Source of the DNA: Actinomycetota bacterium
GTDB lineage: Bacteria > Actinomycetota > Actinomycetes > Nanopelagicales > Nanopelagicaceae
Direction: 5' to 3'
Length of the DNA stretch: 64,000 bases
NCBI GenBank assembly: GCA_009698815.1
Contig: WLPJ01000001.1
Coordinates: 1 to 64,000 of the forward strand
Positions 25,619 through 34,586 of this stretch are shown piece after piece. The notes under the pieces are model-generated. The model saw only the letters and a list, made by a program, of their open reading frames with translations. It did no database searches and was not told the DNA's origin. The translations under genes were made by a program, and so were the position numbers. Position 1 is the stretch's first letter; each line of letters opens with the position of its first letter.

Positions 25619-26536
25619 ATGAGTGAATTCCGTTCGGGCTTTGTCGCAATTGTCGGGCGCCCAAACACTGGAAAATCAACTCTCATCAACGCACTTGTTG
25701 GAAGCAAGATTTCCATTACATCTCCGCACCCCAACACCACGCGTCACGCCATTCGCGGCATCGTAAATCAACCAACTTTTCAAGCTGTGCTTGTTGATAC
25801 TCCGGGCATTCACAAGCCAAAGACTTTGCTCGGCCATCGACTAAACGCAGTTGTTGGCGAAAGTATGGACTCGGTCGATATTGTGATGATGTGTCTGCCG
25901 GCTGATGAAACCTCCGGAGCGGGAGATGTCTTCTTAGCGCAAGAAATTGCCAAGCATCCGCGCGCTAAGAAATTTGCGCTAGTCACTAAAACAGATTTAA
26001 TTTCCAAAGAGAAACTGGCTCTGCGCTTAGTCGGCATCAACGACTTAGCGAAAGGTTTTACTTGGGATGAGATCGTGCCAATATCTGCTGCCATTCATTC
26101 CCAGATTGATTTGTTGACGCAACTAATTGGCAAAATGCTACCTACTGGTCCTGCTTTTTATCCAGAAGATATGAAAAGCGATCAAAACCAAGAACAGTTG
26201 ATCTGTGAATTAATTCGTGAGGCTGCGATGCGTGATGCGCGTGAAGAGCTGCCACATTCGATCATGGTCACAATTGATGAAATGGCCGAGCGCGAAAAAA
26301 CTGGTTCCCGCCCATTCTTTGATATCCATGCCACGATCCACGTAGAACGTGACTCACAAACTGGAATTATTCTGGGACATAAAGGCGAGCGTCTAAAAGA
26401 TATTGGCATGCGTGCCCGAGCAGATATCGAACGCGAACTTGGAGCAAGAATCTTCCTGGGTCTGCACGTTAAAGTTTCTAAAGAATGGCAGCGCGATCCA
26501 AAGTTATTGCAGCGTTTGGGATTTGGCGAGAACTAA
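25619..26536 (+). CDS. era: GTPase Era
   Basis: A 305-residue Era: G1 GRPNTGKST, G3 DTPGIHKP, G4 TKTD and G5 ISA, then a C-terminal KH domain with GIILGHKGERLKDIG. Era binds the 3' end of 16S rRNA and is needed for 30S subunit maturation. The start ATG 25619 lies 32 bp after dprA. Its last 4 bp overlap the convergent EamA gene. Confidence 0.95.
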   Translation: MSEFRSGFVAIVGRPNTGKSTLINALVGSKISITSPHPNTTRHAIRGIVNQPTFQAVLVDTPGIHKPKTLLGHRLNAVVGESMDSVDIVMMCLPADETSGAGDVFLAQEIAKHPRAKKFALVTKTDLISKEKLALRLVGINDLAKGFTWDEIVPISAAIHSQIDLLTQLIGKMLPTGPAFYPEDMKSDQNQEQLICELIREAAMRDAREELPHSIMVTIDEMAEREKTGSRPFFDIHATIHVERDSQTGIILGHKGERLKDIGMRARADIERELGARIFLGLHVKVSKEWQRDPKLLQRLGFGEN

Positions 26537-27405
26537 ACACTAGTTTTGCGGCTTGCTAAGAATGAGCCGATTAATACCAAAGGCAGTCCTACGATGATTC
26601 CCATCGTCAGCGGTTCGCTCAATATTAAAACGCCTAAGACAACGGCGAATGCGGTATTCATATAAGTAACCAGAGACGCGCGAGCAGGTCCGATCTCTGC
26701 CATGACGGTGAAGAAGATAGCGAAGGCGATACCGGTTGAAAATACGCCAAGTGCGATCACGCAGTAAATTGCGTTCGTTGAAATCGGGCGATCTGGCCAA
26801 AGAAGAAATAGCGCTGGAGAATAAAAAACGGCCGTCATTGCCATAGCAATTCCATTTATCGCTACGCCAGATACCCCAGGCATTTTGCGAGTTATGTAAA
26901 TAACAGCGAAGGCGTAACCCAGTGAGGCGCCCAGCACCATCAAAATCGCAATTGGATCTGATGAACCCGTAAAACTTTCGATTCCAACAAGTAAGAAAAC
27001 TCCCAAGAAGCCAACTGCAATACCGAATAATCGTTTTGGTTGCCATACCGATTTATCACCATGCCAAGATGTAATCAGAGTAGAAAAGATCGGTACCGAT
27101 GCAACCAGCAATCCAGCCAAACCAGATGAGATTGACTGTTCTGCAGTTCCAATTAATATCCACGGAATTACCATTTCAAAGAGGGCATAGACCGCGATGT
27201 ATTTCCAGCCCTTAATAGCGATAAAGAATGACTTGTCATAGAGGGCTATCGGAATCAAAATCAGGGCTCCGATGAAAACGCGCAGAAAGACAACTATTGC
27301 GGGGGAGAAACCATTTTCAGGATCAACGGCTACCCGAATAAATAAGTAAGGAATACCCCAAAGAAAACCCGCCAAAATAAAGAGAATCAGATTTCGGCGC
27401 GACAT
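26533..27405 (-). CDS. EamA-family (DMT) transporter
   Basis: A 290-residue integral membrane protein with about ten hydrophobic segments in two similar halves, each an EamA repeat; FLWGIPYLFIRVAV at the start and IGPARASLVTYMNTAFAVVLG in the second half are typical. The family exports amino acids or other metabolites; the substrate cannot be told. It lies 10 bp after xylulokinase on the same strand, but such pairs are not informative. Confidence 0.85.
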   Translation of the reverse strand: MSRRNLILFILAGFLWGIPYLFIRVAVDPENGFSPAIVVFLRVFIGALILIPIALYDKSFFIAIKGWKYIAVYALFEMVIPWILIGTAEQSISSGLAGLLVASVPIFSTLITSWHGDKSVWQPKRLFGIAVGFLGVFLLVGIESFTGSSDPIAILMVLGASLGYAFAVIYITRKMPGVSGVAINGIAMAMTAVFYSPALFLLWPDRPISTNAIYCVIALGVFSTGIAFAIFFTVMAEIGPARASLVTYMNTAFAVVLGVLILSEPLTMGIIVGLPLVLIGSFLASRKTSV

Positions 27406-27415
27406 TTAGCAAATC

Positions 27416-28840
27416 CTACTGCCATCCTTCGGTTTGGTCGCGCAAGGTGCGATAGCGAACAACCACATCTGGAGTTGCAGCGGCACTTACTTTTTCAATT
27501 TTTCCGAGATCCCAAATTGGAGCAGCATCTCCACCCAATAACGCCCATGCCGCTTGTCGAGCTGCGCCATTTGCAACGTATTCACCGGCAGGTGGTACTA
27601 ATACTTCGCGACCGAAAAGTGCGGCAGCAATCTGTGAAACAGCGGGATTCTTAGCTGCGCCACCAATTAAAATAATGCGCTTTACATTCACTCCTAATTT
27701 TTCTAGTGCATCTACCGCGTCCACTAAACCGCAGAGCATTCCTTCGACCATGGCACGCGCGATATCTGCAGGATTAGAGTTATTCAAATTCATTCCACTA
27801 AAAACGCCCGTTGCAGTTGGGCGATTAGGTGTGCGCTCTCCCTCAAAGTAGGGCAAGAGTGAGAGCCCATTGGCACCAGCTTTCGCGCTAAGTGCGAGTA
27901 ATCCAACTTCATCATGTGTTTTTCCAAGGATGCGAGTTGCGGCATCAAGTATTCGCGCAGCATTTAACGTGCAGACCAGCGGCAAGTAGCGGCCGGTGGC
28001 ATCTGCAAATCCAGCAACGGCGCCAGAAGCGTCATGCGTTGGTGTATCAGAGACTGCAAATGCGGTGCCACTTGTTCCGAGCGAGACAACAACATCGCCT
28101 GGTTGGGCTTGGATACCAAGTGCGGCCGCTGCATTGTCGCCTGCACCCGGTGCAATAGGTATTCCACTTGGAGTTGTTCCACCAAATTCTGCTGGACTAA
28201 TTATCTTTGGCAGATTAATTTCGCGATCTGTGCGAAGCGCCAGTGCCAAAATATCGCGGCGGTATTGCGATGAAGTTGGATCAAAGTAGCCAGTTCCGGA
28301 TGCTTCACTGCGGTCTGAAAATAACTTTCCAAAATCTAGCGCCTGACCTTTAACGTGTTGTAATTGCCAAGAAAGCCAATCATGGGGCAAGGCAACTCCT
28401 GCAACTTTATCGGCGTTCGCCTTCTCGCTATCGGCCAACCAACGCAATTTTGTTGCGGTAAATGATGCAACCAATACCGAACCAACTTGTTTAGCAATTT
28501 CGGCGGCGCCACCGACTTCTTTATTTAACGCAGCTGCAGCATCGGCCGAACGAGTGTCATTCCAAAGCAACGCATCGCGAATTACCGCACCTTGCGAATC
28601 CAGTGCCACCATTCCATGTTGTTGTCCGCCAATTGAGATTGCGGAAACGTCATCCAATCCACCAGCGGCAGCAATTGCGGTGTCTAAAGCGCTAACCCAG
28701 TGCGAAGGCGCAACTTCTGTGCCATCGGGGTGGGTGGCACGGCCTTCACGTACTAACTGGCCGGTAGCGGCGTCTCGAATTACGACCTTGCAAGATTGAG
28801 TTGATGAATCCACGCCCGCGACGAGTTTTAAATTAGCCAT
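27416..28840 (-). CDS. xylB: Xylulokinase
   Basis: A 474-residue FGGY kinase. The N-terminal phosphate loop is [28 protein letters not shown] is the sugar-binding strand, LLWNDTRS follows, and the C-terminal FGGY domain has [10 protein letters not shown] and [15 protein letters not shown]. This pattern is closest to D-xylulose kinases, which feed xylose into the pentose phosphate pathway. No xylose isomerase or transporter is adjacent, so the isomerase should be elsewhere. It is divergent from the phosphofructokinase gene. Confidence 0.88.
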   Translation of the reverse strand: MANLKLVAGVDSSTQSCKVVIRDAATGQLVREGRATHPDGTEVAPSHWVSALDTAIAAAGGLDDVSAISIGGQQHGMVALDSQGAVIRDALLWNDTRSADAAAALNKEVGGAAEIAKQVGSVLVASFTATKLRWLADSEKANADKVAGVALPHDWLSWQLQHVKGQALDFGKLFSDRSEASGTGYFDPTSSQYRRDILALALRTDREINLPKIISPAEFGGTTPSGIPIAPGAGDNAAAALGIQAQPGDVVVSLGTSGTAFAVSDTPTHDASGAVAGFADATGRYLPLVCTLNAARILDAATRILGKTHDEVGLLALSAKAGANGLSLLPYFEGERTPNRPTATGVFSGMNLNNSNPADIARAMVEGMLCGLVDAVDALEKLGVNVKRIILIGGAAKNPAVSQIAAALFGREVLVPPAGEYVANGAARQAAWALLGGDAAPIWDLGKIEKVSAAATPDVVVRYRTLRDQTEGWQ

Positions 28841-28862
28841 GGGGCAAGGCTAGACTGTGTCT

Positions 28863-28874
28863 GTCAACGTTGAC
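28863..28874. promoter_or_regulatory. 12-bp palindrome in the xylB-pfk divergent region
   Basis: GTCAACGTTGAC is a perfect palindrome lying 23 bp from the xylB start and 67 bp from the phosphofructokinase start. It could be an operator shared by the divergent sugar-metabolism genes. One occurrence is weak evidence. Confidence 0.25.
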
Positions 28875-28940
28875 CACTTTTTATGATCTTTTAGTTCCAT
28901 CCAAGATCTTAGATTTCATAACTTTTGAACTGGAGTTTTC

Positions 28941-29966
28941 ATGCGTATTGGCGTCCTTACAGGTGGCGGAGATTGCCCTGGTCTTAACGCGGTTATCCGC
29001 GCGGTTGTTCGTAAAGGTGTGAAGGAATATGGCCACGAATTCGTTGGCTTCCGCGATGGCTGGAAAGGCCCGCTAGAAAATTACACAATGGAGCTCAACC
29101 TCGAGACTACTCGCGGCATCTTGCCACGCGGTGGAACCATCCTTGGTTCATCTCGTACCAATCCTTTTAAGATCGAAAATGGCGTAGAACGCATCAAGCA
29201 GAACCTGGCTGATCAAGGAATCGATGCGCTAATTGCAATTGGCGGCGAAGATACTCTTGGCGTTGCTACCAAACTTGACGCTCTTGGCGTAAAAGTTATC
29301 GGTGTTCCAAAGACAATCGATAACGATCTCAATAACACCGATTACACATTCGGTTTTGATACTTCCGTAAACATCGCAGTTGAAGCGATTGATCGCTTGC
29401 ATACAACTGCCGAGTCACATCACCGTGCACTTATCGTTGAAGTAATGGGCCGCCACGCTGGTTGGATCGCACTTCACGCAGGAATCGCAGGCGGGGCAGC
29501 ATGTATTTTGATTCCAGAAGTTAAATTCTCAGTAGACAAAGTCTGCGAATGGGTGGAATCACGCTTCAAGAGCAGCTACGCACCAATTATCGTTATCGCT
29601 GAAGGTGCGATTCCACAAGATGGTGACATGATCACTAAAGATTCAGAACTCGATTCATTCGGTCACGTAAAACTCTCTGGAATCGGCGAATGGCTTGCCA
29701 AGCAGATTGAAGAAAAGACTGGCAAAGAAGCTCGCACTTCAGTACTTGGCCACATCCAACGTGGCGGAACACCAACTGCCTTCGACCGTGTACTTGCTAC
29801 TCGCTTTGGCTTGCAGGCAATTACTGCGGCATCTGAAGGCGACTGGGGCAAGATGGTTGCACTTCACGGTACAGATATTGTTCGCGTGCCATTGGCTAGC
29901 GCCACTGAGAAGTTAAAGACTGTCCCAATCGAGCGTTACAAGGAGTCGGAGATCTTCTTCGGATAA
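28941..29966 (+). CDS. pfp: 6-phosphofructokinase, probably pyrophosphate-dependent
   Basis: A 341-residue group III phosphofructokinase: GGGDCPGLNAVIRA at residues 8-21, GGEDTLG at 101-107, PKTIDNDL at 123-130 and MGRHAGWIALHAG. Residue 104 is Asp and residue 124 is Lys. In this family Gly104 marks ATP use while Asp104 with Lys124 marks pyrophosphate use, as in the Amycolatopsis methanolica PPi enzyme. The reaction fructose 6-phosphate plus PPi would be reversible and saves ATP. The gene precedes a class II DAHP synthase by 42 bp on the same strand. The PPi call is inferred from two residues. Confidence 0.85.
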   Translation: MRIGVLTGGGDCPGLNAVIRAVVRKGVKEYGHEFVGFRDGWKGPLENYTMELNLETTRGILPRGGTILGSSRTNPFKIENGVERIKQNLADQGIDALIAIGGEDTLGVATKLDALGVKVIGVPKTIDNDLNNTDYTFGFDTSVNIAVEAIDRLHTTAESHHRALIVEVMGRHAGWIALHAGIAGGAACILIPEVKFSVDKVCEWVESRFKSSYAPIIVIAEGAIPQDGDMITKDSELDSFGHVKLSGIGEWLAKQIEEKTGKEARTSVLGHIQRGGTPTAFDRVLATRFGLQAITAASEGDWGKMVALHGTDIVRVPLASATEKLKTVPIERYKESEIFFG

Positions 29967-30008
29967 TTTTCACCCGAGAATCTATCCGAACAAACTACCC
30001 TTACCCTC

Positions 30009-31355
30009 ATGACTACTTCGCTAGAGAACCTCTTCACCCCTGGGCTAGTTGCGGCGCAACAACCGCAATGGCCGGGAGGTGTAGACGGTGAAAGCGTAAA
30101 GAAAGCAGTCGCAGATCTAAAATCATTTCCGCCACTTGTCTTTGCTGGTGAGTGTGATGATTTAAAGGCGAAAGTTGCCGAAGCAGCAGCGGGTCGGGCA
30201 TTTTGGTTACAAGGTGGAGATTGCGCCGAAACATTTGCAGCAGCAACTGCTGATTCAATTCGCAATCGCATTAAGACAATTTTGCAGATGGCCGCAGTTC
30301 TGCAGTACCACTCAAGTTTGCCGGTTGTAAAAGTTGGCCGCATGGCTGGCCAATTTGCTAAGCCCCGCTCAAATGATTTTGAAACTCGCGGAGATGTCAC
30401 ACTTCCGGCTTACCGCGGTGATGCGGTTAATGACCTGGAATTCAACGAAGCATCTCGCACGCCAGACCCACAAAGAATGGTGCGCGTTTACAACACATCA
30501 GCGGCAACGCTTAACTTGGTGCGCGCATTCACTCAAGGTGGTTTTGCAGATCTTCGCCAAGTCCACGAGTGGAACAAGGGCTTTATCCGCGATTCATCAG
30601 TTGGAGATCGCTACGAACAAATGGCTCGCGAAATTGGTCGCGCGCTAGATTTTATGAAATCAGCTGGCGTAAATCCTGATTCATTTAAGTCAGTTGATTT
30701 CTATTCGAGCCACGAAGCGTTGATTATGGAATATGAAAAAGCACTGACTCGTATCGATTCACGTACCCAGTTGCCTTACGATGTTTCAGCGCACTTCTTA
30801 TGGATCGGTGAGCGTACCCGTCAATTAGATGGTGCCCATGTCGATTTCGCTTCTAAGGTTCGCAATCCAATTGGTGTAAAACTTGGACCAAAATCAACTG
30901 TTGATGACGCACTCGCCTTAATTGATCGCCTTGATCCTGATCGTGAACCAGGTCGTTTAACTTTCATTACTCGCATGGGCGCTGGCAAAATTCGTGAAGC
31001 CCTGCCCGCACTTGTCGATGGTGTAACCAAATCAGGTGCCCAAGTACTTTGGGTCTGCGATCCAATGCACGGCAATACTTTTGAGGCCGCAACTGGCTAT
31101 AAGACTCGTCGCTTTGATGATGTTATGGATGAAGTGAAAGGTTTCTTTGAAGTTCATAAAGGCCTTGGTACTCATCCAGGCGGAATTCATATCGAGCTAA
31201 CGGGAGATGATGTTACTGAATGTTTGGGTGGCGGAGAGCAAATATCAGAGACTGATCTAGCAACACGCTATGAAAGTGCTTGCGATCCCCGTCTAAATCA
31301 TTCGCAATCGCTAGAACTTGCCTTTTTAGTTGCTGAAATGTTGCGCGATCGCTAA
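30009..31355 (+). CDS. aroG: 3-deoxy-7-phosphoheptulonate synthase, class II
   Basis: A 448-residue plant-type (class II) DAHP synthase. Landmarks: FAGECDDLKAKVAEAA, FWLQGGDCAETF with the metal Cys, KVGRMAGQFAKPRS, FYSSHEALIMEYE, LWIGERTRQLDGAHV, WVCDPMHGNT and HPGGIHIELTGDDVTECLGG. It condenses PEP and erythrose 4-phosphate to start the shikimate pathway. Actinobacteria typically carry this class. It follows the phosphofructokinase and precedes the alkyltransferase by 9 bp. Confidence 0.95.
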   Translation: MTTSLENLFTPGLVAAQQPQWPGGVDGESVKKAVADLKSFPPLVFAGECDDLKAKVAEAAAGRAFWLQGGDCAETFAAATADSIRNRIKTILQMAAVLQYHSSLPVVKVGRMAGQFAKPRSNDFETRGDVTLPAYRGDAVNDLEFNEASRTPDPQRMVRVYNTSAATLNLVRAFTQGGFADLRQVHEWNKGFIRDSSVGDRYEQMAREIGRALDFMKSAGVNPDSFKSVDFYSSHEALIMEYEKALTRIDSRTQLPYDVSAHFLWIGERTRQLDGAHVDFASKVRNPIGVKLGPKSTVDDALALIDRLDPDREPGRLTFITRMGAGKIREALPALVDGVTKSGAQVLWVCDPMHGNTFEAATGYKTRRFDDVMDEVKGFFEVHKGLGTHPGGIHIELTGDDVTECLGGGEQISETDLATRYESACDPRLNHSQSLELAFLVAEMLRDR

Positions 31356-31364
31356 TTTAGCATC

Positions 31365-31838
31365 GTGCCACTTCTCCTTTCTTCCCTAAAGACTCCGGTT
31401 GGCACGCTAAATCTCCTAGCTGATGAGCAAATACTAATTGCCGCAAATTTTTCTACTATTTCCGAGTTAGGTACAGCACGAGATGCCAAGGCCGTAAAAA
31501 TGATTCCCATAATTACAGATTTAATTTCAGATTACTTTGATGGTGATTTAGAGGCGCTAAACGGCATTCAAGTTCGTCAAGATGGCGCGGTCTTTTCACA
31601 GTCAGCATGGAAGGCGATGCGCAAAGTAAAGGCAGGCAAAACTCTTTCTTACGCCGATTTAGCAGATCGCGCAGGTTCACCTGCGGCAGTGCGTGCAGCA
31701 GGAAGTGCTTGCGCAAAGAACGCAATTGTTCTAGTTGTGCCTTGCCACCGCATAGTTAAAACTGGGGGAGCGCTCGGTAATTATGCTTACGGTTTAAATA
31801 AGAAAGAGTGGCTATTACGCCACGAGGGCGCGCTTTAA
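31365..31838 (+). CDS. ogt: Methylated-DNA--protein-cysteine methyltransferase
   Basis: A 157-residue O6-alkylguanine-DNA alkyltransferase. The acceptor is Cys127 in VVPCHRIVKTGGALGNY; VRAAGSACAKN (helix-turn-helix with the Arg finger) precedes it, and the end WLLRHEG is the usual one. It repairs O6-methylguanine by suicide transfer. The start is GTG 31365. Its last 24 bp overlap the convergent threonine aldolase gene. Confidence 0.93.
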   Translation: MPLLLSSLKTPVGTLNLLADEQILIAANFSTISELGTARDAKAVKMIPIITDLISDYFDGDLEALNGIQVRQDGAVFSQSAWKAMRKVKAGKTLSYADLADRAGSPAAVRAAGSACAKNAIVLVVPCHRIVKTGGALGNYAYGLNKKEWLLRHEGAL

Positions 31839-32855
31839 TATTTCAATGGCTTGTGCGCATTGCGCGTCATCAAAATCCAAGTGAGTTACTAGGCGCGCAT
31901 ATTTAGGACCAAGTGCGCTAATCCAAAGTCCCGCATCTTTTGTGCGAGCGGCTAGTTCGGCAGCCGTTATGGGCAAAGCACTTAAATCAAGGCCGACAAT
32001 ATTTGTTTCAACAGTATTTGGATCGATAAGTGAAGCATTAACTAATGCAATAGCGATGGCGATCTCTTTAGCGCGGCGATGATCCTCCGATAGCCGCGAA
32101 ATATTATGATCAAGAGCGTAATGAGCTGCGCCAGCGAGCAAACCAACTTGGCGCATTCCGGCACCATAACGCTTACGCCAGATGCGTGCTTTTGTGACGC
32201 GATCTTTTGTACTGAGCATTACCGAACCGATGGGCGCGCCCAAGCCTTTAGATAAACAAACGCTGATGGTTTCAAAGTATTTTCCGTACTCATTTAAGCT
32301 AACACCACTTGCAACGTGGGCATTCCAGATTCGAGCGCCATCTAAATGCAGCGCAAGGCCTAATTCATCGGCGCCTTTACGAAGGGCTTTAATTTCATCA
32401 AGTGGCTGAATAGTTCCGCCACCAAAGTTATGGGTATTTTCAACTGCGATTGCAGTAGTTGAGACTAAATATGGCCCAGAGTTTGGACGAGCGATATCTA
32501 GCGCATCCTTAGCAATTAGCAGACCATTCTTGGCTGGCCAAGTACGAGTTGTAATTCCACTAAATACTGCGGCAGCACCCAATTCGGCGCGGACGATATG
32601 TGAATTAGTTTCGGCAATTAATTCTTCACCTGGAGCAACCAGCATACGAATTGCCAATTGATTGGCTAGAGAGCCAGTAGGTGTAAAGACTCCGGCTTCT
32701 TTGCCAAACATTGCGGCCACGCGCTCTTCAAGTGAGTTAACTGTTGGGTCATCACTATAAACATCATCTCCAACTGGGGCAGATGCCATCGCCTCGCGCA
32801 TCGCTTGTGATGGACGCGTGACCGTGTCAGAACGTAAATCAATTGGAGAAGTCAT
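31815..32855 (-). CDS. ltaE: Low-specificity L-threonine aldolase
   Basis: A 346-residue PLP enzyme of fold type I. IDLRSDTVTRPSQAMREAM begins the protein, GDDVYSDDPTVN follows, LHLDGARIWNA binds PLP with Asp, and the Schiff-base Lys is in CLSKGLGAPIGSV. It cleaves L-threonine/allo-threonine to glycine and acetaldehyde. It is the last gene of a long minus-strand run that begins with crtE. Confidence 0.92.
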   Translation of the reverse strand: MTSPIDLRSDTVTRPSQAMREAMASAPVGDDVYSDDPTVNSLEERVAAMFGKEAGVFTPTGSLANQLAIRMLVAPGEELIAETNSHIVRAELGAAAVFSGITTRTWPAKNGLLIAKDALDIARPNSGPYLVSTTAIAVENTHNFGGGTIQPLDEIKALRKGADELGLALHLDGARIWNAHVASGVSLNEYGKYFETISVCLSKGLGAPIGSVMLSTKDRVTKARIWRKRYGAGMRQVGLLAGAAHYALDHNISRLSEDHRRAKEIAIAIALVNASLIDPNTVETNIVGLDLSALPITAAELAARTKDAGLWISALGPKYARLVTHLDFDDAQCAQAIEILKRALVA

Positions 32856-32867
32856 TGTGTAAGCCTC

Positions 32868-33728
32868 TCACGCTTCTTTCATTACTATCAAATACATCGC
32901 CAATACGACCATAATTCCACCGAGAGATACCTGCAAAGTCAGTGATTCTCCACCGAAGACAACGGCGAAGAGTGCGGCAAAGACAACTTCCATAGTCAAG
33001 ATAACTGCTACTTTGGTTGAGGTCATATGTGCCTGCGACCAGGTCTGCACGATAAACGCGACAGCTGTGCAGATAATCGCTGTAAATATAACTACGCCCC
33101 AGACTCCAGCATCAGGCGGTGTTTCATATCCTTGGCTAAGTGCGATCGCACCGGTAATGAGCCCACAGATTGCCAATTGAACAATAGTTAGAGCGTAGGC
33201 ATCTAACCCAAAACTCCATTTACTTAACGCAACAATGTGAGCAGCAAAAGCGATCGCGCTAAAGAACACTAGCGCTTCACCAACTCCGACTGACCAACCG
33301 CGCAGCGAAAGTAAGGCTAAGCCAACGGTGGCAAGTGCGACGCAAGCCCAGGTAAATTTAGTAATTCTCTCTTTCAAGAAAAGTGCGGCAATTAGCGGTG
33401 TTAAAACAACGTAGAGACCAGTTACAAATCCAGTGATAGCCGCGCCAGTACGTGCCAGCCCTAAAGTTTGAAAAATATAGCCAGAGCCTAAGAAGAGTCC
33501 GGCCAGCGATCCCTTAAGGACTAGATCGCGATTTAATTTCTTAAGAACGCTAGGTCGAAGTACGACCATGGCAAGCACTGCAATGAAGAAACGCGTTGCG
33601 AGGAAACTATTTACTGATTGTCGTTCAATGGCGGGTTTCATCAAAACGAAAGATGCGCCCCAAGCCGCAGAAACCGCCAATAGCGCCCATGGAGCCAAGC
33701 GCAGCTGCATCTGGTGACGTGCGCTCAT
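32868..33728 (-). CDS. EamA-family (DMT) transporter
   Basis: A 286-residue protein with about ten membrane segments in two EamA repeats; PWALLAVSAAWGASFVLMKP and LAGLFLGSGYIFQTLGLA match the family. Its ATG overlaps the stop of the endonuclease IV gene (ATGA at 33728-33725), so the two are translationally coupled. Substrate unknown; it is a different subtype from the one at 26533. Confidence 0.87.
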   Translation of the reverse strand: MSARHQMQLRLAPWALLAVSAAWGASFVLMKPAIERQSVNSFLATRFFIAVLAMVVLRPSVLKKLNRDLVLKGSLAGLFLGSGYIFQTLGLARTGAAITGFVTGLYVVLTPLIAALFLKERITKFTWACVALATVGLALLSLRGWSVGVGEALVFFSAIAFAAHIVALSKWSFGLDAYALTIVQLAICGLITGAIALSQGYETPPDAGVWGVVIFTAIICTAVAFIVQTWSQAHMTSTKVAVILTMEVVFAALFAVVFGGESLTLQVSLGGIMVVLAMYLIVMKEA

Positions 33729-34582
33729 CCGCGCAACTTCTTTAATAGTGCAACTTCTTTGCCGTGTTCTGGTTCCATACCCGGGGTTTCCAGAATCAGC
33801 GGTGCGTTGGCAACGGCTGGATGCTTAAGAAGTTCCTTAAATGGATCTACTCCGATAAAACCATCGCCGATATTTTGATGACGATCCTTTAGCGCGCCAC
33901 AGACATCCATTGAATCATTGGCATGGATTAATTGGATACGTTCAGCGCCAGCAACTTCCACAAGCAAATCAAGAGTTTCCTTCATGCCACCTTTTTTAGC
34001 GATGTCATGGCCTGCAGCAAATACGTGGCAGGTATCAAGGCAGATGCCAACTTTAGGGTGGTATTCGAGAGCCTTTAGGTAATATTCCAAATCTTCCAAG
34101 CGCTTAACAAGTGATTGACCTTGGCCGGCAGTTGGTTCAAGTAACAACATAGGCGCATCATCGGTTAAAGCGTTAAGAATTGGCATCATCCCTTTATTTA
34201 TCTGCTTCCAAGCTTTTGCAATGAAGTCTTCATTAACGGCAGAACCGGTATGTACGACAACGCCGAGCGCTCCGATTTCCTTGCCGCGCTTTAGCGAATA
34301 TTCAGTTGATGCCAAGGAATTTAGATATGTGGCTTCGGTTGGTGAACCTAAGTTAATTAGAAAAGGTGCGTGCACATAAACTTCTAGATCAAGTGCCAAC
34401 GCCTTCTCGCGAAAGATGGCATCGGCATCGTGGTTGGTCTCAGGCATCGCCCAACCGCGTGGATTGGATGTGAATACTTGAATCGCTTCAGCGCCAATAG
34501 TCTCGGCGTAGGCGATAGAACGTTTTGCCATACCGCCGCTTGTCGGCGTATGTGCGCCGATGCGCGGTGATGTTTTTGGCAT
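33725..34582 (-). CDS. nfo: Endonuclease IV (deoxyribonuclease IV)
   Basis: A 285-residue AP endonuclease of the xylose isomerase-like fold. Zinc-binding and signature segments are visible: RIGAHTPTSGGM, YVHAPFLINL, VVVHTGSAV, LLLEPTAGQG, CLDTCHVFAAGHD, HANDSMDVCGALKDRHQNIG and ILETPG. It cuts DNA 5' of abasic sites in base-excision repair. It lies 4 bp downstream of the PASTA kinase gene. Confidence 0.95.
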   Translation of the reverse strand: MPKTSPRIGAHTPTSGGMAKRSIAYAETIGAEAIQVFTSNPRGWAMPETNHDADAIFREKALALDLEVYVHAPFLINLGSPTEATYLNSLASTEYSLKRGKEIGALGVVVHTGSAVNEDFIAKAWKQINKGMMPILNALTDDAPMLLLEPTAGQGQSLVKRLEDLEYYLKALEYHPKVGICLDTCHVFAAGHDIAKKGGMKETLDLLVEVAGAERIQLIHANDSMDVCGALKDRHQNIGDGFIGVDPFKELLKHPAVANAPLILETPGMEPEHGKEVALLKKLRG

Positions 34583-34586
34583 TCGC

